This document shows, in pieces, positions 10,894-21,720 of a DNA stretch of 25,204 nt. Position numbers and translations under genes: made by a program. Within the stretch, counting starts at the first letter, position 1. The number at the start of each line of letters is the position of its first letter. The stretch spans positions 1 through 25,204 of the forward strand of contig JNEM01011902.1 in the NCBI GenBank assembly GCA_000697335.1. The letters run 5' to 3'. Source of the DNA: Conidiobolus incongruus B7586. Its lineage: Eukaryota; Entomophthoromycota; Entomophthoromycetes; Entomophthorales; Conidiobolaceae. The notes beneath the pieces are model-generated. The model saw only the letters and a list, made by a program, of their open reading frames with translations. It ran no database searches and had not been told where the DNA came from.

Positions 10894-12162
10894 AAAACTA
10901 TAGAAAACTTACTAAGTTTAAAATTCATAAATATTTTTCAATTTGTTTATTCTAATGTAATATTTTTTGTTTTATCTAAAATTATTTATTAAATGATAAT
11001 ATTTTTCACCATGTATAAATGATAGCTGACCAAATGAATAATTATTTTAGTTACATGTGTTTTTATTTTTAATTTATCAAATCTAAAAAATAATAATGAT
11101 TTTGAAAATTTTAAACTGTACAAATATGCATCTAACTTCAAAAGAAAATTTACCTAGAGAGAATTTTTGAATTCTGTCAAGGGTATATATTATTAAAATC
11201 ATTAATAATATTAGTTATTGATAGGCACAATAGAGGTTATTAAAATAATACTCAAGGTTTATTTAATTGCACATATAAACAATTGACACATTTTCAATTA
11301 TTCAAGACTTGGCTAATGTCCAAATTTATTGATTAATCAATTTATAATAAATTTGAAGTTAGTCAGTATAATAATACACTATTAATATATATTCTATATG
11401 AATTTATAGATTTAATAGATTAAATTAGATGTATTGAAAGATTTTAAAAATATCCATAATTAAAATGTAGACTTTATGAACGTTTTTTGTTGATTTTATT
11501 GGTTAACGATTTAAAATTTTATTAATACATACAAAGTGATTAACAGTAGAGAATTATTTCACTGATATATCATTATTCATTTATTATTCACTGATGACTA
11601 AAGTTGTGATCAGTATTTGCTATATATTTTTAATATATTATTTAGCTCATGGATATTGATTTGTAAATGAAAATTGATTTTTTATTATATGAATAATATT
11701 ATTCTGAATAAAATATATGTTTATAATTATCAAATCCATTAATATAATAAAATCCTTTAATACATTATTAATTACCTTTTCAAGAAATGAATATCCAAAA
11801 CATGAATTACAATGTAATTTATTTTGGATATAACAAATTTAATTGGTAAGTTGAATGAAAGTATATTGCTTCACCAACTCAGTCGGTACTATTATAAATC
11901 ATGCAACATAATAATTTTATTTTAATACTGTCACATTAACTGATATTCATCCAATTTTTTAAAATTTCTCATTTAATTAATTGGTGAAACTAAACAAAAG
12001 TATTAGTTTTTGATCAATGATTTATTGATGTTAGAATGTATTATATTCAAATATTGTCAAGTTAGTAGACAGAGTACTGAGTTATTAATATAATTGATTT
12101 GATCTTGTTGGTGAAAGTAAGTATAGGTATAGATATATGTTTGATATTCAAATAATAGAATT
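10894..12162. other. Convergent intergenic region, no gene seen
   Basis: This region separates the 3' ends of ATIC (+) and the SDR gene (-) and must contain both polyadenylation regions. It is AT-rich, with stops in all frames and no recognisable RNA gene, repeat family or coding fragment. Confidence 0.7.
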
Positions 12163-13198
12163 TTATAATTTAAACATTTTTAAAAAAATGTTACTTTCAT
12201 CTAAATTCAATAGTTCTAAACTTTGAATCCATAAACGATCTCTTAATTCATTATCTCTAGCCTTTTCACTCAACTCACCCAATGCACAATTATCATAATA
12301 CTTTCCACTTTCAATGTCATCAGAAGTGGCAGCATAAACAGAGGTCATAGCACCCTGCTCTGCATCTCTAGCATACATCCACTGAGCATATGACTTCTTG
12401 ATACGGAATATAATACCTTCCAAAGTCCATGGGACATTTTGGAATGGGATATTAGTTGCAACAAAGCCAGGATGTAGAGAGCATACCTTGATAGAAGTAT
12501 CTTTTAATTTTTCAGAAAGCTTGGATGACGATAAAATATTCATCAATTTGGTTCTACAGTATAGTCCCATTGAATTGAAGTTTTCAGGTTTGGGGTTTAA
12601 TTCTTCAGGGAGATTCAAAGAGGCATAATTATGCACTAAAATGAAGTTAAATATTAAATTCAAGTTAAGATAATTGGTACTTACATTCACTAGCAACGAA
12701 AATAACTCTAGCATTTTCAGTCTTTTTCAAAATAGGTAACAAATTTAAAGTCAGTCTCAAAGGACCCAAATGATTCACTTGAATGGTACGTTCAATATTA
12801 TTTTCAGTTAAACCGTGCTCCCAAAAAGTACATCCTGCATTATTGATCAAAATATCAAGCTTTTCATACTTCTCTTGGAACTTGGCAGCAAATTGGTCAA
12901 CAGATTTGAAACTTGAGAGATCTAACACTTCATAATAAATATCTGAATTTCCTGAGATTTTTTTGATTTCTTCAACAGCTTTAATGGATTTTTCTTGGTT
13001 GCGACTGGCTATGACGACAGAGCTTCCCATCTGAGCTAATTGAATAGCAGTATTATAGCCAATTCCTAACCAATACTCAGTATTTCCTACAATATCATAA
13101 GTATTTTCTATATTTTTACCTTCATTTCCTCCAGTAATTAAAACCAATTTTCCCTTCAAATCTTTAGGTTCAACACTTAAAGTTATTTTATTAGACAT
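12163..13198 (-). CDS. Short-chain dehydrogenase/reductase, retinol-dehydrogenase-like
   Basis: Three exons (13198-13120, 13065-12685, 12635-12163) encode 310 residues, a normal length for classical SDRs. The Rossmann cofactor loop TGGNEGIG is at 22-29, NNAG at 101-104, the structural Asn at 124 (VNHLGP), the catalytic Ser at 152, and the YxxxK pair Tyr179/Lys183. HPG at 208-210 precedes the substrate-side helix. The pattern, with NHLGP and SLHPGFVATNI, resembles the RDH11-14/WW-oxidoreductase-like group that reduces or oxidises lipid carbonyls with NADP(H). The substrate cannot be read from sequence. Intron 1 (13066-13119, 54 nt) is a multiple of three and stop-free, so an unspliced reading adds 18 residues inside the glycine loop; removing it restores TGGNEGIG. 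Intron 2 (12636-12684) is a standard GTAAGT...TAG. No signal peptide or membrane anchor is evident at the N-terminus. Confidence 0.92.
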
Positions 13199-13250
13199 TT
13201 TTAATATCAATATAAGTCAATTTCATCTAGTTGATCGGTAATGATTACTC

Positions 13251-13258
13251 TTTATATA
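13251..13258 (-). promoter_or_regulatory. TATA box of the SDR gene
   Basis: On the minus strand the sequence reads TATATAAA, 53-60 bases upstream of the ATG at 13198, and it lies in a segment with C and G around it. The position fits a TATA box with a short 5' leader. AT-rich DNA makes such matches common, so it is a candidate only. Confidence 0.4.
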
Positions 13259-13292
13259 CCTCCAAAATTGTGGAACATTTCACAAATAATAA

Positions 13293-13335
13293 ATTTGAAC
13301 AAATCAAATATTATCACACAGATATTTGTTCAAAT
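13293..13335. promoter_or_regulatory. 12-bp inverted repeat upstream of SDR gene
   Basis: ATTTGAACAAAT (13293-13304) and ATTTGTTCAAAT (13324-13335) are perfect inverted copies around a 19-base spacer, 95-137 bases upstream of the SDR start and just beyond the TATA candidate. It could be a pair of binding sites or a cruciform. I estimate that about one arm pair of this length is expected by chance somewhere in a window of this composition, so its position is the main argument. Confidence 0.35.
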
Positions 13336-14769
13336 CATATCAAGTTCTCAGAATAAGATAATTTCTATTATCAATATTAAATGGGCTTTTCAAATATATC
13401 CAAATATATGTTATTTGTCGACTATACAAGTCAAAAAAATGATCATCATTGGATGATTTAGACTTTAACAACTAAATTAAATTCAATATGCAGTTCCTAA
13501 TTATTAAAATTACTAAATTATTTCAAGTATAATTTATACTCTATCTTTGAATATTCGATAGCAATTTTAACAATACTAAGTCATTTTCTTTGTTTGATAA
13601 AAAATTAATCGAATCTTGAATTTCGACAGTTTTACTTAAAATGGGTAGTCAACAAATTGAATTTTAAAATAAATAATAAAAATTGAAGTTATTGTCATAT
13701 TACAAATTATTATAAGATATATTTTCAAAATTATATTTTTATATTTCCTTAGTAATATATATTTTGATTTTTTTCAATATAATATTTTCACACAAAATGA
13801 ATTTCGTTTGATGGCCAAAACAATTGTAAAAAGGATGAAATATTAAATTTTTAATTTGTAAAAATAAAATTAAGATATATTGTTGATATTTTATCAATTT
13901 AACATTATTCAAAACTTATCATATAAAAGGTTTTATTAAGATTATTTATAAATTCCATTAATGTTATTATTTTTCTCATTGAATAATATAAGAGATAAAC
14001 CTGAAATACATTATAGGATCAATAATCACATAATTGCTCTGTTAGTATCATTCTAAAGTTTTTACAAACTCTTACAATATTAGTGTTTATCATGTGATCG
14101 AATTTTTATAATACGTTTTAATATTGACATATTTTTGATGAAATATATATATTAATTACTTATTATTATATTAATAATAGTTATTTCTTATAATTAACAA
14201 ATTTTTTAATATCAAATACAAATTCAAATATTTCATATCGATGGATTAATTGGTTCAATCATATATGCTTATCATGGCCACAATGTATATATATTTATTA
14301 TTGAACTATTTGATATCAATCTAAACAATTCAAGAATATTTGATGACTTGATTCTGATTATAAGTTTTTCAGAATTAATAATATTATAAGAGATCATTTA
14401 AAAGTATTAATATTGATCATTACACTTTAGGTCAATCATAGTGATATTTTGATGAAATGAGCTATTATTTAATACCATTCTAATATAAATACATATAGTT
14501 TTGAATATGCTATTATGATATTGAATAAAATCATCAATTGAAATTGTCATTTCAACAAAAATAATAAATTTAGTGTCAATTTTTTATATTCTAAAAAATA
14601 TGGAATATTGGCAGATTCAGATATAATAACATGCGCAGGTAATTATTGATTTCTCACTTTAATTTTAATACAAGCATATCGATCTTATATATAGAACTAT
14701 ATTATATATTATAAATTTTTTAAACAGGTCAATTTATTTTAATTGAAATATTCAATAAGAATAGTCGAT
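13336..14769. other. AT-rich intergenic stretch, no gene seen
   Basis: This region lies between the SDR promoter and the 3' end of the transporter pseudogene. It is AT-rich with stops in all frames. Nothing coding or RNA-like stands out. Confidence 0.65.
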
Positions 14770-16094
14770 TTAAAGCTTATAATTTCTATTATTTTTATTA
14801 AAAACAGTGATAAATCTGCGAATAGAATCAATATTACCTAGTACAAAACTAAGTGCACCAATAACTAGAATAAAGATCATAAAAATATAAGTCCAAATAG
14901 ATCTACCTTTAATTCCATAAATTTTTAAACGGAAGATAACTGGGAAAAAGAACAGAATTAAACTTAAATTAACAGCACCAACTAACGATACAAACTGCTC
15001 AAAGCAAGGCAAAAAGGCAGATAGTAGTGCGATTATTGCAATGGTCATAAATATAGTACCAATACGACAAATAATTCCTTTGTTTTCGACATGGTAGCAG
15101 TGGAAATATTCAAATTTGATTCCATTACGTTACCAAAAGCACATAGTACAATTGGAGCTGCCATCACAATATGAATATTAATGGAAATAATTGTTAAAAT
15201 TTACAACGTGCCAGATAGAAGATTTTTAATGATTGAAGGGATGACAGAACTTCCGTATACAGCGTATACAAAGGAAGTCATAATAACATAGAGTGAAGTA
15301 ATGGTTGTAATGGCGGCGGAAAGGACACGATCCCATTCCTTAGGATGACGCATACTTGCTTCAGCATGGAAATAAACAACATTTCCAGAATAAGTCAAGC
15401 TAAAAGTAGAAAGAGCTAAAGATATACCTTTCCAAATAACAAATACTGTTTCTGGAGCAGGGTCAGTTGTGAGCTTTTGAGAGCCAAGAATTAACACAAC
15501 GATGACAGCAAGCACAGTTGTCAACTCACCGAACGCTCCCAACCACGTTAATTCTTTCATATTTTTGAATACTAAATATGATAATCTAATAAAAGCAGCG
15601 GAAATAAATACTCAAGCTCTATCGCCAAGATCAACATGATATCTTACACAAAACTGATTCAAATTGGTAGCCAATAAAATCACCAAGATACACCCAGATC
15701 CAAGAATGGTGTTATAATGAGCAAATCTAACAATTTTTTTACCAATTCTTCCAAAAGCTAGATGACCAATATCGGAAAAAGTTTCCAAACGTGAACCATC
15801 ACCCTTGTAGAGGCATTCGATCAAGTGTTTACCATTGAATACTGATACTAAGTCAGCGAAATGAATAAAAGCAATGGATAGTCATCCTGCTTGGGCGACA
15901 GAAGCATATAAACCAAAAATACCGATACCAGCTGTTACATATACAATATTAACGTATGTTCCAAAACTAGATTCTGTTGCATAATTTTCCCTTTGATTAT
16001 TAGAACTCGGAATAACTATAAAATTATATGTGAGTTAATATCTAAATAGAGTACACTCAATCAACCAATCTCCAAAATCTTTTTCTTCTTTCAT
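14770..16094 (-). pseudogene. Pseudogene copy of the AVT-type amino acid transporter
   Basis: The sequence follows the intact transporter at 19620-20934 along its full length, including a first exon of exactly 25 bases (16094-16070), an intron-like gap (16069-16016, intact TAG acceptor) and the final helix to a stop at 14770. Over the best segment (15560-15252) about three quarters of residues are identical. It is disabled: two Trp TGG codons have become TGA (in QAGW and in the Trp before VFISAAF), a Gln codon has become TAA after the LLSGTL segment, one base is missing in the KTKEL region so the frame shifts, and the donor reads ATTGGT where the intact gene has GTTAGT. No upstream similarity to the intact copy remains. 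It is a host gene duplicate in tandem with the live copy and was probably once functional, since most differences keep hydrophobic character. Confidence 0.92.
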
Positions 16095-19000
16095 ACTTTA
16101 GATATATTTACTTCAAGGATAAACAGAAATATATTATAGTCAACTAGATTATAAGCCATTATAAAATTGAGAATTAATCTCTATAACCCTTAATACCGGA
16201 AACGGATTATATAACAATTGAATTTTTGTAATACTTGATAATATACATTTCTCATATAACTCGTTGTATCATTCACAGTTAATAAAACTATTATATTACC
16301 AAATATTTTGGTTATAATAGTAAATATATAAATAAGCCTCATCCGTTTAACTAAATTTAGTTTCAATTTATGAGTATATACATATATAGGAAATTTTTCA
16401 ATTAGAGATTTTTAAATCTATTATTTAATTTTTTTAATATTAAAATTAAACAGAACAATTACAATTGAGTCAAAATGTGTTTGGTATGAGTACCAGAGAA
16501 AGAGAATCAACTCATTAGTTGATATACATCTGTAATATTTATTAATTTTTATTTGATTATAATCTTGTAATGATATCACAATTCTTTAATACTACCTCAG
16601 AATTAAGGAATTGTTAAATTTTTTGATTTTTGATTTTTCGAATATGCTATTAATTGTGCAAAATAAAATATATACAGATTATATAAGAAAATTAATATTT
16701 TCAAACTATTTATATTTATTCATAAATAACCCTTTATTAATATACTTTTATTGAAAAAAATTTAAAATAAAACTTATATTTAAATTCAATTGTGACCATC
16801 AAATATGTTATTTTTAATATTATTACAATCTAATCTTAGACCATGTAAAAACTTTTAGGGTTTGTAAACAGCTTAAGGAAATAATATTTTATCCAAAAAA
16901 CACATATTGTTAAGTTGATGATATTAAATCTAGAAAGGATATAATTTAAATTTTATTAATGTCTAAAAATCTATTTTTATTATTATTTTCAAATTAATTA
17001 ATAAAATAAATAAAAATACCAACAAATAATTTCTTGTTATAGTTTAAATAATAAATTAATATGAGTTAAGATTCATTATATATTAAAGTTTGAACATTGC
17101 TTAATTAAAATAATTTATATAAATTCCTTATAATTTAAATAAATTTAAAATAATTAAATTAAATATAACTAAAAACACTTATTAAGATATCATTCAAAAC
17201 AAAAGTTTTTTAATAAAATAATTAAAATAAATTATTTATGAATTTTTATTCAATCCTTTATTTTAATTCAAAGTAAAATATTAAGTTAAACTAAAAACCC
17301 CTTTTATAAATTCCAATAAGTATTTTATTAATAAATGCATGTTATATATTATAATAGATATAATACTATTTAATTTTATTATTTAGTTTTTGAAGGACAA
17401 TCAATTAATAATAAGTTTAATTTTCAATATAATTTTTAATTAATATTTCCATTATATATTATTATTTATTATTTAATATAATAACTATAAAATATATAAA
17501 ACTATAATTATAAGAGCTTTTTATATATAAAATATTAAATTAAACTACCATAATTAGTTTATTCATTAAATTACATATTTTATAATTATAATTGATTTAG
17601 ATAGTTAAAAAACAATTTATAAAGAAATAAAATTCTTATAAATAAAATAATTAATAAAATATCAATTTTTAACTTTTAATAAAAAAACTTTAAATATTGA
17701 AACTTTACAAAAAGTATGATAAAAAGTTATAAATAATATTGTTTTAATTTAATATTATTTGTTTATTTATTTATTTGTATATTTTTTATATTAATAATTA
17801 TATATCAATTTTGAAGTTATATTAATTCTAATTTTAATTTAATAAATATAAGTTAATAAAATATTCCAATAATATATTATTCTTAATCTGAACATATATA
17901 ACCAAATTTTAATATTATATATAATTATAAGTTTTTTCAATTATTCAACTTTACTTTTTTAATTAAATCTAATTATATCAACTTTTTTAAAGTTTTAAAT
18001 ATTAGTATCAGGACCAATAATTTAATTTTAATATAGGTTTTAAATATACTATTATTAACTATTCTAATGTAACTAAAAGATAATATCATATAATAGATTT
18101 AATTAAGATATTATATTATTAATAACCTTTATTTTAAAATATAAACAGCTATTAGGTTTCATTAAATCAATTAATTCTGATATAAAATTTAACTATGATA
18201 AAACTAAATTAAAAGTTATATTTTTACAATTTTAATACTTTATTGAATTTTATATTAGAATTTATTACAAGTTTATATTTAACCATAAAACGAATGTTTA
18301 ATCCTATATATCATGATAAAATCTCAATTATTAATGATTATGTAAAATTTAATAATATAAACTGAATATGTTTTTTATATTACTAATGACCAGTAAATAC
18401 TACTTTTAAATTTATATCATTGGTTAATCTGAATATTAATAAATCTGAATAGTATTCAATGAAACCGAATTCAAAACATATTAATACTTGAAATATTAAA
18501 ATAAAGTATTGTTTGTGGAAATTTAGTCCAATTGATTACAATATATATACTGCTTTATTGATCATTGGATTGGATTTATATATCTTCCTATCTTTACAAT
18601 TAACTATTTAAATATTCATGTACTAGGGTGTCTACACTTTTATCCTGAAATTTGAACTCTATTTTTTTATTACAAAATCAAAAGAAACATCATTTGAATA
18701 TCAATTTAAATCAAATTAATATAAGTGTTTTGGATTTAGAAAAAATATATATTAATATATAAATATGATTGATTTAATATATAATTATAATTTTACAATA
18801 TAATTTGGGACAAAAATCCAAAATTATATCGCTAGGTATATATATTGAAGGCATATCGAACTTGGATATTGATTTTAATGATTCAATTTTAAATTGAAAA
18901 AAGTTTAAAAAACCTATATATGAAATAACTTAGAATTGTAATTGTTTATAGTCATCAAATTAGAAACATTTGCCAATTATTAACCTACATCGTATTTGAT

Positions 19001-19619
19001 GTTCCCTCTTTTATAATACAATATTAATACAAAGAATCTAATTCTGTTTCAAGTAAAATTCAACATATTTTAAATCATCTTCAATGTCTCAACAATATAT
19101 ATATTTTTATATAAATTATATTTAATAACCTTACCAGACTTTAAAATCTATTAGTTAAAATTTGAATAGTTATATTATTTAGAGAAATTTTGAATTTTCA
19201 TCCATTAGCTTAGTTTATAATAAATACAGTAAGTGAAGTATTTGTTCAAAATTTTTGAAATTACAAGATCAACTTTAATGATAATCTAGTAAAACTGATT
19301 AACGAATTAACTCATAATTGATTTTTCAAGGAATTAAATAACATTTTGTTGAGTGAAAAATTTGGCATTTTTACAATATTTAGCAATATCCACTTGGAAC
19401 TGTAGAATATTAATTCATGTAATCTGGTTAATATGTGTGTTATTGTGTATTCATATAGAGCAATTTGAGAAAATATTAACATCAAAATAACAATTAAATT
19501 TAAAGATATTTTAAACCATATCATAATATTGAGATTATTCTTTATTAAATAGATTAGTGAATGAAATGGTATTTTTCAATTGAGAAGATGAGATTGATAA
19601 TATAGTACAATTAAATAAT
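16095..19619. other. AT-rich stretch between transporter copies
   Basis: About 3.5 kb with no convincing gene. Within it, 16700-18500 is the most AT-extreme part of the area. An inverted pair AAACGGAT (16200-16207) / ATCCGTTT (16341-16348) lies upstream of the pseudogene. A transposon-end-like motif lies at 18624-18645 (annotated separately). A 70-codon hydrophobic reading frame at 19312-19524 (-) has AT-driven composition and I do not call it a gene. Confidence 0.6.
18624..18645 (+). repeat. Possible DNA-transposon end (TIR-like)
   Basis: TAGGGTGTCTACACTTTTATCC is GC-raised in an AT desert and has the GGGTGTC...CACTTTT look of Tc1/mariner-type terminal inverted repeats, next to a TA dinucleotide. 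A close match (17 of 19 bases, ACACTTTTATCC identical) lies at 22386-22404 in the same orientation. No transposase or matching inverted end is seen, so at most these are solo or decayed ends. Confidence 0.3.
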
Positions 19620-20934
19620 TTAGTTTTCAGGTTCATTGATAACTTTGATGAAATCACGAATGGAATCAATGGTACCTAGAACAAAACAAAGAGTGCCAAC
19701 AGCCAAAATAACAAACATCAAGATATAAGTCCACCAGGCCCTGCCCTTAAACCCAAAGATTTTCAAATGAAAGATAATGGGAAAGAAAAATAGGGTCAAA
19801 CTACTACTAACTGCTCCAACGAAGGACATAAATTGTGCAAAGTAAGGCAAGAAAGCGGATAGAATGGCAACACTGGCAACAGTAATAAATCTAGTACCAA
19901 CACGACAAATCAATTCCTTTGTTTTCGACATGGTAGCAGTGGAGATATTCAAATTGGATTCTATTTCGTTACCAAAAGCACACAAAAGAATAGGGGCAGC
20001 CATGATGATGTGGATATTAATAGAAATAGTGGCAGCGATTTGCAAACCACCCTTAGGAAGATTAACCAAGATTGGAGACTTTACATCTTTTCCATATACA
20101 GCATACCCAAAAGCAGCCATAATAACATAGAGTGCAGTAATAGTTGTAATTGCAGCTGCAAGAACTCGAGTCCAATGTTTAGGATGACGCATACTGGCTT
20201 CAACATGAGGATAAACAACATTTCCGGCATAAGCCAAACTGAAAGTAGAAAGAGCCAAAGGAATACCTCTCCAAATGATACCTTCAGTTTGAGGAGCAGG
20301 GTCAACAGTGAGCTTTTGAGAGCCGAGAATCAAGACAACGATGACAACAAACACGGTTGTCAACACACCGAACACTCCCAACCAGATCAACTCTTTCATA
20401 TTTTTGAATATTAAATAAGGCAATCCAATAAAAGCAGCGGAAATAAACACCCAAGCCATTTTACCAAGGAAAACGCCGTGATCCTCACAGATTTGATTTA
20501 AGTTTTTAGCGAGCAAAATTAACAAAATACATTCAGAGCCAAGAATCATACTATAGTGAGCAAATCTTACAAAATTTTTACCAATCCATCCGTAAGCGCG
20601 TTGACCAATATCAGGGAAAGTTTCCAAGCGAGAGCCATCATCTTTATAAAGACACTCAATCAAGAGTTTGCCATTGAAAACTGATACCAAACCAGCGAAG
20701 ACAATAAAAGCAATAGAGAGCCATCCAGCTTGAGAGACAGATGATGGCAGACCAAGGATACCGATACCAGCGGTGACACATACAATGTTAACATATGCTC
20801 CGAAACTAGAGCCTGTAGCATGGTGATCTCTTTGATCATTAGAAGTTGGCGTCACTATAAATCAGCAGATGAGTCAATGTTTCAAATAGGTAATTTTTTA
20901 ATAACTAACCTCCAAAGTCCTTTTCTTGACCCAT
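19620..20934 (-). CDS. AVT-type amino acid transporter (AAAP family)
   Basis: Two exons (20934-20910 and 20854-19620) with a 55-base GTTAGT...TAG intron encode 419 residues. The protein is an amino acid/auxin permease (Aa_trans family) that moves neutral amino acids with a proton gradient, as in yeast vacuolar AVT proteins and animal SLC32/36/38. Helix 1 carries the family motif in VTAGIGILGLPSSVSQAGW (about residues 35-53). About eleven hydrophobic segments follow, near 52-75, 104-125, 140-159, 162-186, 201-223, 237-262, 279-303, 329-353, 353-374 and 383-405. The short N-terminus lacks the long cytosolic tail of yeast Avt1. The start is chosen because splicing joins MGQEKDFG to the TPTSNDQ segment and the same 25-base exon is preserved in the dead copy 3.5 kb downstream. 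Direction of transport and membrane (vacuole or plasma membrane) cannot be told. Confidence 0.92.
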
Positions 20935-20987
20935 ATTGTAATAGGTTATAACAAATAATTAATTAATTACACAAAAATACAATAGAA

Positions 20988-21004
20988 CAGATTATAATAA
21001 TCTG
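20988..21004. promoter_or_regulatory. 17-bp palindrome upstream of transporter gene
   Basis: CAGATTAT-A-ATAATCTG is a perfect dyad with 8-base arms around one base, 54 bases upstream of the transporter ATG. The placement suits an operator-like site, but several palindromes of this size are expected by chance in 25 kb of such AT-rich DNA. Confidence 0.25.
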
Positions 21005-21144
21005 ATATAAAAAAATAATTAAATGTGAATGATTTTGAAACTCTGACATTCTTCGTTTGTATTATATAGTAAAATAAAGAACCGAAAATATGGATCATAT
21101 GATTAATTTGTATAACAGAATAAAAATTAGTATTGAAGAAATTA

Positions 21145-21720
21145 CTATTTTGATTGAGAATTGATCTTTATCGAAGTTACACTATCTTCCACTCTGGATT
21201 GACCAAGTGATTTGGGCAATGGCTTAACTTGGTCATATTCGGATGATTTTAATTTCGAGATTTCCAGTAATTAAAATGATTGATTACATGAAATGTGGAT
21301 CGTTTCTAGGATTTCTATTAATAAATTGATAGAAAGATTAGTGTCTGATACTATTTGATTATATATACTTATCTCTAAATATTTGAAACTATAATATATA
21401 TTTTAAATTATATATTTGATTTTCAATTAGTTGAGTTTAAAATCTAGCATTCTTATCATATCAATACATATTTTTGAACTTTCACACCTTTAATCTAACA
21501 AGGGTTTGACAATCACTATATAAGTAATAATAATAACACTCCTCCCTCTAAAGGGAACTGTAGTCTGCGAAGAAATATGGTATTGAGAGAAATTTTTATT
21601 TCTTATTCATTAAAGATTAACTAAAGAGGCAGTTACAACATATTGGATTACACAAAAAACTCACATGATTTGATATATAATTAATGACTCATTTTGATTA
21701 TTGAGAAAATTTTAATCCAA
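21145..21720 (-). pseudogene. Decayed membrane-protein gene (C-terminal half)
   Basis: One minus-strand frame shows three consecutive runs of about 38, 43 and 41 codons broken by only a few stops, where stops are expected roughly every ten codons. In order it reads a hydrophobic segment (VFCVIQYVVTASLVNL), a polar loop (SQYHISSQTTVPFRGR), a hydrophobic segment (SVIIITYIVIVKPLL), further helices, and a polar tail ending in DSVTSIKINSQSK and TAG. About seven in-frame stops show it is broken unless introns hide some. The pattern helix, basic/polar loop, helix, tail fits the last third of a 7TM protein, perhaps kin of the gene at 2284-3324, but no motif proves it. Local GC is higher than the flanks. 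It lies upstream of, and in the same direction as, the transporter. Confidence 0.5.

Noticed and set aside
9392-10903. Other-frame ORFs inside ATIC exon 4 on both strands
   Set aside because: They are shadows of the high-GC ATIC exon; the frame matching the known enzyme is unambiguous.
13241-13456. 71-codon reading frame divergent from the SDR gene
   Set aside because: Composition is AT-driven (Ile, Asn, Lys) and it covers the SDR promoter elements; no motif seen.
14770-16094. Reassigned TGA as tryptophan
   Set aside because: The same copy also has a TAA stop and a frameshift, and the intact genes use TGG for Trp, so pseudogenisation explains the TGA codons.
14770-16094. Repeat-induced point mutation
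   Set aside because: The TGG to TGA changes correspond to C to T before C on the other strand, not the CpA preference of classical RIP; general AT pressure suffices.
19312-19524. 70-codon hydrophobic reading frame downstream of the transporter
   Set aside because: AT-driven Ile/Leu/Phe content with no raised GC and no similarity that I recognise; could be a small membrane peptide but unsupported.
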